64,000 nucleotides of DNA from the NCBI RefSeq assembly GCF_039538045.1, contig NZ_BAABBQ010000001.1, positions 2,192,001 to 2,256,000 on the forward strand, written 5' to 3'. Made by a program: the position numbers and the translations under genes. This DNA is from Sphingomonas swuensis. Its GTDB lineage: Bacteria > Pseudomonadota > Alphaproteobacteria > Sphingomonadales > Sphingomonadaceae. The notes under the pieces were generated by a model. It was not told the DNA's origin. It searched no databases and saw nothing but the letters and a program-made list of their open reading frames with translations. Positions 16,032-24,075 of the stretch are shown piece after piece; within the stretch, counting starts at the first letter, position 1, and every line of letters begins with the position of its first letter.

Positions 16032-16588
16032 AGCTACGGGTGCATTCCCTTTGTCCATCGTCGTTGGCAAACGGCCCCGGCCAACGTTTCGTGGTCTGGA
16101 CACAGGGCTGCGCGCTTGCCTGCGAAGGCTGCTTCAACCCTGACAGCCATGCCAAGGCCAACGGCGAGATCATCGAGGTGCCGGCGCTTGCCAGGCAGGT
16201 GAACGCTTCGGCCCGCGCCTCAGGGCTCCGCGGACTCACGCTGAGTGGCGGGGAACCGCTCGCTCAAGCGCGGGCCGTGGCGCATCTGCTCGACAGGCTT
16301 GACCCCGCTCTCGACGTGCTTCTGTTCACCGGTCACGAGCTTGCCGAGATTCGCCGGAGCAGCGTCATGCGCGCGGTCATTGCCCGTTGCGATGCGGTCC
16401 TAGCCGGCCGCTATTCGGCTGCGAACGACCATCCCTTTGCCGGCAAGTCGCTGCTGCTTCGTGGCGGGCGGATCCGGGCGGACGAGCTTACCCCCCATCA
16501 TATAATCGAACTGGTGGTCGGGACGGGGCCGAATGCAACCGTCACCGGCTACCCACGGAGAAAGACGTGGACTTCTACGAAGAACTGA
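16028..16588 (+). CDS. Radical SAM / 4Fe-4S activating-enzyme-like protein (NrdG-like)
   Basis: A 186-residue protein with the compact activase fold of NrdG and PflA relatives. The radical SAM cluster motif CxxxCxxC is present (GCALACEGCFNP, about residues 28-39) and the SAM-binding motif LTLSGGEPL follows at about 74-82. It is too small for a full radical SAM catalyst and has no glycyl-radical enzyme partner nearby, so the NrdG name should not be taken as anaerobic ribonucleotide reductase activation. Its start overlaps the Ycf35-like gene, and the ATPase gene begins inside its 3' end, which shows tight coupling. Confidence 0.82.
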   Translation: MKLRVHSLCPSSLANGPGQRFVVWTQGCALACEGCFNPDSHAKANGEIIEVPALARQVNASARASGLRGLTLSGGEPLAQARAVAHLLDRLDPALDVLLFTGHELAEIRRSSVMRAVIARCDAVLAGRYSAANDHPFAGKSLLLRGGRIRADELTPHHIIELVVGTGPNATVTGYPRRKTWTSTKN

Positions 16589-18186
16589 AGAGTGCCATCC
16601 GCGCGCGCTACGCGCTCATCCAGATAGTGTCGGCGGAGGAAAGCAGGTCCTTGGCGGACCTCGAGCGGATCGCCAGCGAACTCCAGCACAACCTGCTCGT
16701 TTGGACCTCCACCGAAGGCGTCAAGGTGCGCGGCAAGGTAGCGGGCGAGAAGACCTCGGACCTCCGCGCCGCGATTGACTATTGCGAGCAGCGCGCGCGG
16801 AGCGGCGAGCCGCTGCTCATGGTGTTCGTCGACGCGGACGCCTTCCTGACCAAGACGTCTCCACCCATCTACCGGCGGCGGCTGAAGGAGCTGGCCAACG
16901 CCATCCGGACGCAAGGCTATCGCGCCAACTGCCTGCTTCTGGGCGTGTCAGCAAATCCACCGGAGGACCTGGTCAAGGACGTCGCCTTGTTCGACTATCC
17001 GCTTCCGACGAGGTCACAATTGCAGCAACTGATCGGCGCCTTCGCGAGCGAGCGGGCGGGCGACGAGCGGTTGCGCATCGACTCAAGGCCCGAGACGATC
17101 TCGGCGCTTGTCGAGGCCTCGCTCGGCCTGACGACCATTGAGACGGAGAACTGCCTTGCCCGGGCGCTGGTAGCGACCCGGTCGCTGAATGCCGACACGG
17201 TCGCGATCATTCTGGAGGAAAAGCGGCAAATAGTCCGCAAGAGCGGAATCCTCGAATATGTCGACACCGGCGGCCTGTCGCTGCAGAGCGTCGGTGGGCT
17301 CGAGACCCTGAAGCGCTGGCTGGCGCTCAGGGCCACTGCCTTCAGTCCGGCGGCGAGGGATTTCGGGCTGGCGGCGCCCAAGGGCGTGCTGCTGACCGGA
17401 ATTCCGGGCTGCGGCAAGTCGCTGGTCGCAAAGTGCGTCGCCGCGGCCTGGCAGCTGCCGCTGCTCCGGCTGGACGTCGGCAAGGTGTTCCAGGGACTTG
17501 TCGGCTCCTCGGAAGCCAATGTCCGGCAGGCAATCTCGACCGCGGAGTCGATCGCTCCGGCCGTTCTCTGGATCGACGAGATCGAGAAAGGCCTTTCTGG
17601 GGTCGGCGGATCGGGCGGCGACGGCGGAACGTCGGCGCGAGTGTTTGGAACTCTGCTCACCTGGATGCAGGACAAGAGCGCCCCCGTGTTCGTGATCGCG
17701 ACAGCGAACGACATCGGCGGCCTTCCCCCCGAACTGCTTCGCAAGGGTCGCTTCGACGAGATCTTCTTCGTCGACCTGCCGACTAGAGCGGAGCGGTCGC
17801 AGATCCTAGACATCCACCTCCGGCGGCGCGGACGGGCAGAGGCCGGGCTGGACCTTGAACGGCTCGCCGCCGCGTCCGGCGAGGAGCGGTTCGGTGACGA
17901 GATCAGACTTTCGGGGGCTGAGCTGGAGAGCTGGGTCAACGATGCCTTATTAGAAGCTTGGCGGCGCCACCTCGAGGGTGGTGACTCAATCCTTGGCATG
18001 GGGGATTTCGAGACCACCATCGCGCGGTTGGTGCCTATGGCCAAAATGCGGGCAACGGACATCAGCAAAGTGCGGCGCTGGGCGTCGGAAAATGCGGTGG
18101 CCGCGACCATTCCGGAGCATAGGATGACGGCTCCGGGCGAAGCAAAGGACCGGCAGGCGGTCGGCGGACGCGCGCTGGATTTCTGA
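16567..18186 (+). CDS. AAA+ ATPase, Ycf46-like
   Basis: A 539-residue classic AAA+ protein with a long N-terminal domain and one ATPase module, the layout of Ycf46. A GTG start at 16567 follows ACGGAG and gives MDFYEELKSAIRARYALI, the usual beginning of this family. Walker A GIPGCGKS is at residues 278-285, Walker B VLWIDEIEKG at about 331-340, and the arginine-finger region is LRKGRFDEIFF. The N-terminal half contains a second degenerate nucleotide-fold-like region (MVFVDADAF). The gene overlaps the radical SAM gene by 22 bases and is followed after 30 bases by two membrane proteins. Substrate unknown. Confidence 0.8.
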   Translation: MDFYEELKSAIRARYALIQIVSAEESRSLADLERIASELQHNLLVWTSTEGVKVRGKVAGEKTSDLRAAIDYCEQRARSGEPLLMVFVDADAFLTKTSPPIYRRRLKELANAIRTQGYRANCLLLGVSANPPEDLVKDVALFDYPLPTRSQLQQLIGAFASERAGDERLRIDSRPETISALVEASLGLTTIETENCLARALVATRSLNADTVAIILEEKRQIVRKSGILEYVDTGGLSLQSVGGLETLKRWLALRATAFSPAARDFGLAAPKGVLLTGIPGCGKSLVAKCVAAAWQLPLLRLDVGKVFQGLVGSSEANVRQAISTAESIAPAVLWIDEIEKGLSGVGGSGGDGGTSARVFGTLLTWMQDKSAPVFVIATANDIGGLPPELLRKGRFDEIFFVDLPTRAERSQILDIHLRRRGRAEAGLDLERLAAASGEERFGDEIRLSGAELESWVNDALLEAWRRHLEGGDSILGMGDFETTIARLVPMAKMRATDISKVRRWASENAVAATIPEHRMTAPGEAKDRQAVGGRALDF

Positions 18187-18216
18187 CAGACGAGCGCAAG
18201 AGAGGAGCTGAAGAGG

Positions 18217-19188
18217 ATGCTGGTACTGAATCCGGTTCACGTGATGAGGCGTACACGGAAGGGGGTGTTCTGGGCCTTGGTCGCGGGTGTTGCGGCCTTC
18301 ACGGTCCTCGCCCTGTTTATGGTCGCGGACGAGGGCGGCTGGGTCGCTTGGGCCTGCCTCCTTTTCTTCGGCGGCGGCGGCGCGGTCGTGACCTTCATGG
18401 GCTTGCTGCCGCCGAAACCTTACCAGCCGCGGCGCTCTCTCAAAGGGTGGCGCGGCACTGACAGCAAGATCGTTCTTGGCTACAAGCTGATGATCGTTGT
18501 TGGATTAGCACTCTCCGGTGCCGCCCTGCTCTGGGGCTTTAACTCCGGCTTCAATGCTGGCCTCGCCAAGGGCCTGCTGGGTGGCCTCGGCCTCGCCGGC
18601 TATGCTTACTATGGCCTAATCGCCAAGTCCGCGCACGGCGATGTCGACGCAGCCGCAGTCGGCATTGCCGCGGATCTCGGCGCGAAAGGCCGCAACAGCA
18701 TCTACCTAGCTTACGCCAATTACGGGGCTGATGATCCGCAGGAGCGCAAGGGCAACATGATCTTCCTGGTCGGCGCGGACCGGGTGATCACCTGCCATCA
18801 TGACGGCCACGACTGGCGTTCGACCGAGCAGCCGTTCGACCGCATCCATGCGCTCGGTCTTCGCCAGACCGAGCAGCACGAGAGCTGCATATACCTCGAA
18901 TTTGAGGATGGCACGTCGACCCTCATCACCCTCGACCCCGCGCTAATCATGACCACCGAGCCGCGGACCTTCATCCGTTCGCTGCTCGAGCTGATTGACC
19001 ATTGGGCACTGGACGGGGCTGCGACTCCGGCTGCGGCGTCGCGTCGCCGGGTGGTGACGGACATGGGCAGTGAGGGGGAGCGAAAGCCCGAACTGGTTGG
19101 CCAGGCGCAAGGCATCGCGTTCGCCACGCCGATCATTGAGGAAATCTCCCCCAGCTTCTCACCCACGGCCAGAAGGCTTGAGGTCTGA
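18217..19188 (+). CDS. Membrane protein, first of two tandem paralogs
   Basis: A 323-residue protein with about four hydrophobic helices in the first 140 residues (including WALVAGVAAFTVLALFMV and WACLLFFGGGGAVVTFMG), then a soluble domain of about 170 residues with NSIYLAYANYGADD and a C-terminal PELVGQAQGIAFATP segment. A strong GAGAGGAG ribosome site lies before the ATG. The next gene has the same layout and shared motifs (MLVLN start, IYLAYAN.GADD, TTEPRTF.RS), so they arose by duplication. No known family recognised. The gap of 30 bases to the ATPase gene suggests one operon. Confidence 0.75.
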   Translation: MLVLNPVHVMRRTRKGVFWALVAGVAAFTVLALFMVADEGGWVAWACLLFFGGGGAVVTFMGLLPPKPYQPRRSLKGWRGTDSKIVLGYKLMIVVGLALSGAALLWGFNSGFNAGLAKGLLGGLGLAGYAYYGLIAKSAHGDVDAAAVGIAADLGAKGRNSIYLAYANYGADDPQERKGNMIFLVGADRVITCHHDGHDWRSTEQPFDRIHALGLRQTEQHESCIYLEFEDGTSTLITLDPALIMTTEPRTFIRSLLELIDHWALDGAATPAAASRRRVVTDMGSEGERKPELVGQAQGIAFATPIIEEISPSFSPTARRLEV

Positions 19189-19239
19189 GTCCTGCGGAGC
19201 TCGACGGGTCGGGCGAAGGACGGGGCAGGGGGACGAATA

Positions 19240-20187
19240 ATGCTGGTGCTGAACGATCTGCAGGTCATCCGGCTGCTCGCCCCGGCAAGGTACCGAAAGT
19301 TCTGCATCGGCTTCCTGTCGATCGCGGCATTGGCCGCCCTCTTCGTTCTCGGCGGCGGCGGCTTTTTGTCTTGGGCCTTCCTGCTCGTCTTCGGCGGGCT
19401 CGGGGCAACCTTCCTCATCATCGGGCTGAAGGCGGCGGAGCCCTACCGACCGGGCCAATCCTTTCCCCTGTGGCGCCAGCGAGATGCGCAGATCGCAAGG
19501 GGCTACGATTCCCTGGTGCCCTACGGAATCCTTATTGCCGTCGCCTGCTTCCTCTACATGGCCGTGGAAGGCTTCAGCGTGCTTGCGACCTTCCTGCTCG
19601 TCGCGGGAGCGGGAACTGCGCTCAGCGGGCGCCATCTCAGGATGGTGAAGAAGGTCCATGGCAATGTCGACGCGGCCGCGGTGGATCAGGCACAGAGAAT
19701 CGGGGAGCGGGCCGCCAACCGCATCTATCTCGCCTACGCTAATTTTGGGGCCGACGATCGGGAGGAGCAACACGGCAACATTCTTTTCTTGGTCGGGGCC
19801 GACCGGATGATCCATGGCCTGCACGATAACCGCGAGTGGCATATGGCGGAATGGGGCTTCGACGAGATCGGAGCGCTCGGCCTGCGGCTGGTGAACGCCC
19901 AGCTGGCGCACATCGTAGTGGTCCACCGCGATGGAAGGCGGATACAGGTACTAATCGATCCGGTACACATCCAGACCACCGAACCGAGGACCTTCGTCCG
20001 CTCGTTCATCGAGCTGATCGATGACTGGTACAGCGGCGGAGCCCAAGACAAGGCGCTGCCGTCCGCCCGAAGGCGCATTGTGGCCGACGTCGAGACCAAG
20101 CCTGCGGAGCTGGTGGGACAGGCCCGGGAGCTCGACTTTGCGGCTCCGCTGATCAAGCGGGCAGCCTCCAGGCCGTTGGAACTCTGA
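19240..20187 (+). CDS. Membrane protein, second of two tandem paralogs
   Basis: A 315-residue paralog of the preceding protein: four N-terminal helices (for example FLSIAALAALFVLGGGG and FGGLGATFLIIGLK), the soluble block NRIYLAYANFGADDREE, the segment TTEPRTFVRSFIELIDDW and the tail PAELVGQARELDFAAPL. It lies 51 bases downstream and has its own GGGG ribosome site. The pair might form a hetero-oligomer in the inner membrane, serving or served by the AAA+ ATPase. This is inference from synteny; no homolog of known function is recognised. Confidence 0.75.
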   Translation: MLVLNDLQVIRLLAPARYRKFCIGFLSIAALAALFVLGGGGFLSWAFLLVFGGLGATFLIIGLKAAEPYRPGQSFPLWRQRDAQIARGYDSLVPYGILIAVACFLYMAVEGFSVLATFLLVAGAGTALSGRHLRMVKKVHGNVDAAAVDQAQRIGERAANRIYLAYANFGADDREEQHGNILFLVGADRMIHGLHDNREWHMAEWGFDEIGALGLRLVNAQLAHIVVVHRDGRRIQVLIDPVHIQTTEPRTFVRSFIELIDDWYSGGAQDKALPSARRRIVADVETKPAELVGQARELDFAAPLIKRAASRPLEL

Positions 20188-20196
20188 GCCTAGCTG

Positions 20197-20216
20197 ACGG
20201 GTCTCGCGCCCGTTTT
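20197..20216 (+). terminator. Probable intrinsic terminator after the membrane-protein pair
   Basis: Five-bp stem ACGGG/CCCGT with a 7-base loop followed by TTT, nine bases after the stop of the second paralog. It marks the likely end of the 15.4-20.2 kb operon. Confidence 0.5.
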
Positions 20217-20290
20217 GCTCCGCTTGCGTCAGCATTCGCGTGCCGAGAGCTTTGCCTGTGCAACTAAGATGGGCGCTAAGCTGACAATTT

Positions 20291-20367
20291 CGTCCACCTG
20301 AACGAACGTCTTCTATGTGACAGTGCCAACCCGAAAGCTGCCTGTCCGCTTGCCACCACGAGCAGAC
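20291..20367 (+). repeat. Long intergenic repeat, family 2
   Basis: About 77 bp that aligns closely with 49828-49904: both begin GTCCACCTG.ACGAACG, share GAAGCTGCC or AAAGCTGCC in the middle, and end GTCCGCTTGCCACCA then AGCAGAC. No coding potential. Confidence 0.6.
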
Positions 20368-20468
20368 CCTAGGGTCAGGTAGCTCTTTTGTCGGAAAGTG
20401 GCCGCCAGGAGACCGTCCGATTCTAACGCGTGGAGGCCGAATGCTGACGCCCGTTCAGCTTAGCGGCT

Positions 20469-20496
20469 ATGTCCGCTTTCGACCCGTTGCGGACAT
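20469..20496. repeat. Short sphingomonad intergenic palindrome, family 1
   Basis: Arms ATGTCCGC and GCGGACAT flank TTTCGACCCGTT. This is the leftmost copy in the window and marks the start of the repeat-rich part. The rest of 20217-20765 holds no recognisable gene. Confidence 0.75.
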
Positions 20497-20765
20497 TGCG
20501 GGTGTAGTCACGTTCATGGCGCATGGCATATGCCGACAAGACTTCACGCAGGTGGGACGCACTAGCAGCGGTAGGCACCCTGCCGACCTTGCGAGCCGCC
20601 TTTGTGGCCTACATGGCTTGCTGGTTGGGGTTGAAGCGTTGGTCGTGCCACCTCCTAGGTGCATCGAGCCTGCCGGTTACGGCATCATGGAATGCTCACA
20701 TTCCGCTCATGTCTTCAGTCGCACAAACAGTCAGATCCGACGTCGCGTAACAAAGGACAGGTCGG

Positions 20766-21680
20766 ATGCTGCAACTCAAGGACTTCAGGGTTAAGTGGCG
20801 CTGGGTCTTCGCCAGTTTTCTTGCAATAGGTCTGGTGACCGCGCATCAATTCTGGAAAGCAGCCAGCTACGATGGCGGGCAGCAGGCGGTTGCCCCGTTC
20901 CGTATCGCCGGCAATCTCTACTACGTCGGGGCGAACGACGTGACCGCCTTCCTGATTACAGGTCCGCAAGGACACGTACTGATCGACGGTGGCTATCCGG
21001 GCACGGCGCGGCTGATCATTGCGAGCATCAAGAAGCTTGGCTTCCGTATCGAAGACGTCAGACTCCTGCTCAACTCACACGGGCATTTCGACCATGCCGG
21101 TGGGCTCGCCGAACTCAAACGAGCGAGCGGCGCGCAACTGTGGGTCAGCGAAGGCGACGCCGATGCGGTGGAGAGTGGAGGGGCCGCGGACCAGTCGTCA
21201 GGTCCGCTAAGATTCCTCGCGGCAAGCGGGCTCCTCGCTTTTCCAGGTGCTAAGGTTGATCGAAGGATCGCTGATGGCGCGATCGCAAGTGTCGGTCCGG
21301 TGAAGCTCACGGCGCATATCACGCCCGGGCACACGCGCGGTTGCACCTCTTGGTCCTTTCCGGTGCGGGATGCCGGGCGCGACCTGCTCGCGGTAAATAT
21401 CTGCAGTCTCAGCCCGTCGCCGTTTGAGCCAATTGGCAGGAGAGGCGATTACCCCGGCGTCAAGCAGGCCTTCGGGCAGAGTCTAGGCCGGCTGAAGGCC
21501 CTGCAGGCGGACATCTACCTGACGCCGCATGCCCGTGACTTCGGACGCTGGCGCAAGCTTCAGGAGAGGCAGGCTGGCACGGACCCTGCCAAGCCGTTCA
21601 TTGATCCCGAGGGGTATCAAGCAGCCCTGGCAAAGGCAGAGACCAAGTTCGCGCGTTACCTGAACGAGCAGCTCAACTGA
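20766..21680 (+). CDS. Subclass B3 metallo-beta-lactamase
   Basis: Periplasmic zinc enzyme of the B3 metallo-beta-lactamase group, which hydrolyses penicillins, cephalosporins and carbapenems. The 304 residues start with an N-terminal hydrophobic signal (VFASFLAIGLVTA). Zinc ligands are all visible: HGHFDHAGG (H, H, D, H of HxHxDH), then the His in TPGHTRGCTSW, and the His in LTPHARDFG. The B3 landmark is the use of TPHARDF rather than a Cys ligand. No mobile element is directly adjacent and repeats lie on both sides, so it is probably a resident chromosomal gene. Activity on carbapenems is predicted only. Confidence 0.85.
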   Translation: MLQLKDFRVKWRWVFASFLAIGLVTAHQFWKAASYDGGQQAVAPFRIAGNLYYVGANDVTAFLITGPQGHVLIDGGYPGTARLIIASIKKLGFRIEDVRLLLNSHGHFDHAGGLAELKRASGAQLWVSEGDADAVESGGAADQSSGPLRFLAASGLLAFPGAKVDRRIADGAIASVGPVKLTAHITPGHTRGCTSWSFPVRDAGRDLLAVNICSLSPSPFEPIGRRGDYPGVKQAFGQSLGRLKALQADIYLTPHARDFGRWRKLQERQAGTDPAKPFIDPEGYQAALAKAETKFARYLNEQLN

Positions 21681-21727
21681 TCTCTTGTGGAGCCGCCTAT
21701 CAATGCGAGGCAAACAGCCAATCGCCG

Positions 21728-21791
21728 ACGTCCGCTTCCCACCCATTCCGGTCATCATTTTCAATGTCTGCTTTCCACCCAAAGGAGACAT
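21728..21791. repeat. Two tandem family 1 palindromes
   Basis: Copies at 21728-21754 and 21764-21791, nine bases apart, both in the orientation CCGCTT-then-CCACCC. The arms have one to three mismatches. Confidence 0.65.
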
Positions 21792-21816
21792 CCGGTTATG
21801 AGCGGTTGGCCCTGTT

Positions 21817-22395
21817 TTAATTTGAATTGCCGTCGTTGTTCTTCTGCGCAGCCGCACACCAGATCGGCTCGGTTTCACGCTGAACGACATTGGCGAACTC
21901 CGCCCGCTTTGAAGCGGCTATTGAGCGAGCTTTGTCGGTGATCCTTCGCGCAAAAGCTTCGCAGAAACCGCCGAGCAAAAGGCTGCCGCCAATGCAGGCA
22001 TCAAGTGCGCCGAGTACCGGAAGAGGGACGGACAAGAGAGCAGCATGAGCAGGTTCGACGTTCAGCAGGTTATCAAGCCTCCTTGCTGAGTGTTGTCTGA
22101 CTGTCTCCTCGAGCACTATCGTCCCCCAGTCGCCAGTCGCCATCCTCTCGAGGTATGGTTGCGCGCAAGATATGCCGAGACTCACGTCGAGCATGCGTTC
22201 CTCTTCGGGGACCAAGATCAATCCGACTGGAAGCGGGTAGATGCGATCATACATGCGCGCAGCGACGCTGGACGCCGTGTTCCCATCAGCCGCTTCATTC
22301 CAGAACAGAGTGGATGCTGAGCCAGCCAAGGGCGGCCCGACCATTGCGCCTAGGAGCAGCAAGCCCGCAACGCCAAATAGTCTTCGCTGACGCAT
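21817..22395 (-). CDS. Hypothetical secreted or periplasmic protein, 192 aa
   Basis: Begins MRQRRLFGVAGLLLLG, a standard Sec signal peptide, probably cleaved after a small-residue stretch near residue 27 (AGSAS). The mature part has one Cys pair candidate (GISCAQPYLERM and DACIGG) and ends in a basic helix. No family recognised. It stands alone between repeats; no operon partner is evident. Confidence 0.6.
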   Translation of the reverse strand: MRQRRLFGVAGLLLLGAMVGPPLAGSASTLFWNEAADGNTASSVAARMYDRIYPLPVGLILVPEEERMLDVSLGISCAQPYLERMATGDWGTIVLEETVRQHSARRLDNLLNVEPAHAALLSVPLPVLGALDACIGGSLLLGGFCEAFARRITDKARSIAASKRAEFANVVQRETEPIWCAAAQKNNDGNSN

Positions 22396-22478
22396 CTACG
22401 CCATCCCCTGCTCGGCGGGCTGGGAGATCAGCACGCCTCGAAATCCCGAATCGACCCATTGCGGACAGTAGGACGAAT

Positions 22479-22802
22479 CTAATCGCCGTCAGGCCGTTTT
22501 CTCCCAGTCCAAAGACCAGCGAGAATGTATCCGGTCCCTCCACCCAGTCCTGCGGGAATGGTGGCCAACAGTCCGAAGGCCCCGATCATCACTGGCCCTG
22601 CGCCGTCACAGCCAGGCGCACAGGAACTTGCCAGATAGTAGGCAAGGCCAAAGCTCGCGAGCAAGGTCATCACCACAGGGAGCATGATCGAAAGGCAGCC
22701 CGCCTTGGCCGAGTAGCTTTCGGCACGCTGTCCGAAGACGACATTGGACGCGGAGGCTATTGCTGCTGCGACGAGAAACAAGGCCGTAAGCGCGAGCCAC
22801 AT
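22479..22802 (-). CDS. Small membrane protein, 107 aa
   Basis: Starts at MWLALTALFLVAAAIASAS and has three hydrophobic segments (the N-terminus, IMLPVVMTLLASFGLAYYL, and GAFGLLATIPAGLGGGTGY). The frame stays open upstream to 23027, but that part is only translation of the intergenic palindrome (peptides such as CPHWVESG), so the later ATG was chosen. No family recognised. Confidence 0.55.
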   Translation of the reverse strand: MWLALTALFLVAAAIASASNVVFGQRAESYSAKAGCLSIMLPVVMTLLASFGLAYYLASSCAPGCDGAGPVMIGAFGLLATIPAGLGGGTGYILAGLWTGRKRPDGD

Positions 22803-22824
22803 GTTGATGGCATAGACTTGCCGA

Positions 22825-22889
22825 AGTCCGCTTTCCACCCAATGCGGACATCCAAGAAGGACATCTGAGTTCGACCCATTGCGGACGTT
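22825..22889. repeat. Two family 1 palindromes
   Basis: Copies at 22825-22851 and 22861-22889, nine bases apart, in the same orientation (CGACCC or CCACCC in the loop strand). The second arm pair is eroded. Confidence 0.6.
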
Positions 22890-22912
22890 CTGTGGCAGCT
22901 TACCATGGTAAG

Positions 22913-23323
22913 ATGGGCTTCGTAGCTGACACTGACGACAAGGTCGTAGATCGCGAACGCAATCTGAGTCTTGAGTTGAGGGGCGGGCGCTTCGACGAGA
23001 ACTACGCCGTGTTTCGCTTTGCAGCACCTGATTGCGAGTTCTCGGTCCCCTTACACTACAATCGGATCGGCTTGAGATTTGTTCATCCAGAACCGACCTC
23101 CAAAGAGCCGTTCAGCGTATCATGCTATCCAAATGCTCGCATCGAGTTGGGGCTGCTTCCGTTCAAGTCAGCGGTCGGGCACGGCGAGCCGGACAGCTAC
23201 GCAGCCGACGTGTTGTCAGCCCTCACCTGCTTCTACAGCTACGGGGGGCGTTATCGCGGACCTGTGTATCTCCTGGGTTTTGGCAAAGAACCATTGCTTC
23301 TTAATCCTGTGGACAATCCTTAG
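22913..23323 (+). CDS. Hypothetical protein, 136 aa
   Basis: Soluble protein without signal peptide; beta-rich with NYAVFRFAAPDCEFSVPLHY and a C-terminal SYGGRYRGPVYLLGFG. The start may be the ATG at 22913 or a GTG at 22892; the 14-bp palindrome CTTACCATGGTAAG (22899-22912) lies between them. No family recognised. Its promoter must lie in the repeat-filled gap upstream. Confidence 0.5.
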   Translation: MGFVADTDDKVVDRERNLSLELRGGRFDENYAVFRFAAPDCEFSVPLHYNRIGLRFVHPEPTSKEPFSVSCYPNARIELGLLPFKSAVGHGEPDSYAADVLSALTCFYSYGGRYRGPVYLLGFGKEPLLLNPVDNP

Positions 23324-23340
23324 CGCACACCTTAGCCGAA

Positions 23341-23393
23341 GGTCCGCTTTCCACCCAAAGCCGACAGTCCGCTTCCGACCCATAGCAGACATT
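23341..23393. repeat. Two adjoining family 1 palindromes
   Basis: Two partly eroded copies back to back (GTCCGCTTTCCACCC..., then GTCCGCTTCCGACCC...GCAGACAT), directly after the stop of the preceding gene. Confidence 0.6.
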
Positions 23394-23400
23394 TAGACGC

Positions 23401-23892
23401 CTAGCCGGGGCGCTGAAACTCGAAGTCAGCCTGAAGGTGTGGCCTCCACCGTTCGTGGTAGGAACGGAGCTCTTGCCGCACCAGCTCTCCGCTTGCTCCT
23501 CGAACCTCGGGTATTAGCCCAGGGACTAGCTCATTCTCATCAGCCCAACCCCAAGCGGCCATTCGCTTGACGTAGATGTGGACTGAAGCAGCGCAACCTG
23601 CGTTCGTCAGGACTTGCCTGAGGCATATGCCTGACACGAACATCAATCGGTCTGTGTGGCTTAGAGCGACCGCGACTTCATCGAGCCGGATTGCGGTAAC
23701 GTACCGCCTCAGGTCACGGGTAAGAGCGTTATCCAGATCGAAGGTGGAACCGCCCACTCTGTCGGCTAGTGCTTTGCTGAGGGTGGTTTTGCCACTCCCG
23801 GTCCACCCATCGATCCCGATGATGGCGGCTGCCCCCAGCCTCTCCATTAAGGCATGAGCAAGGGCATCCAGATCAGCAAAGACGTGCGGCAC
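23401..23892 (-). CDS. P-loop kinase-like protein (uridine kinase/ATPase-like)
   Basis: A 163-residue protein with a clear P-loop, IGIDGWTGSGKTTL, near the N-terminus, typical of small nucleoside or uridine-kinase-like NTPases. The later HTDRLMFVSGICLRQVL matches the second strand region of such kinases. A GTG start at 23892 is proposed; further upstream the frame is only repeat sequence. Substrate unknown. The protein may act on a small molecule or nucleotide; no operon partner is seen. Confidence 0.6.
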   Translation of the reverse strand: MPHVFADLDALAHALMERLGAAAIIGIDGWTGSGKTTLSKALADRVGGSTFDLDNALTRDLRRYVTAIRLDEVAVALSHTDRLMFVSGICLRQVLTNAGCAASVHIYVKRMAAWGWADENELVPGLIPEVRGASGELVRQELRSYHERWRPHLQADFEFQRPG

Positions 23893-23917
23893 CCATGCAC
23901 AATCGGTCCTAGTGCCA

Positions 23918-23945
23918 ACGTCCGCAATGGGTGGAAAGCGGACAT
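23918..23945. repeat. Family 1 palindrome, good copy
   Basis: ACGTCCGC and GCGGACAT arms around AATGGGTGGAAA; opposite orientation to the copies at 22.8 kb. It sits just upstream of the kinase-like gene start. Confidence 0.7.
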
Positions 23946-24075
23946 AAACCGGCTTCGTTACGGCCCTCAGTCGCAATGTGCCATTGGTCGAATTCCTTGG
24001 CTCGTCTGACAGACGTTGCTCGTCGGCAGGGTTGGCTCGGCTAAGCTTCCGTTCTCTCGCCAAAGGAGCAGGGGC

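Noticed and set aside
20441..20794. Plus-strand frame before the beta-lactamase gene
   Set aside because: Its N-terminus is translation of the palindrome (peptide RFRPVADI), a known false-gene source in sphingomonads.
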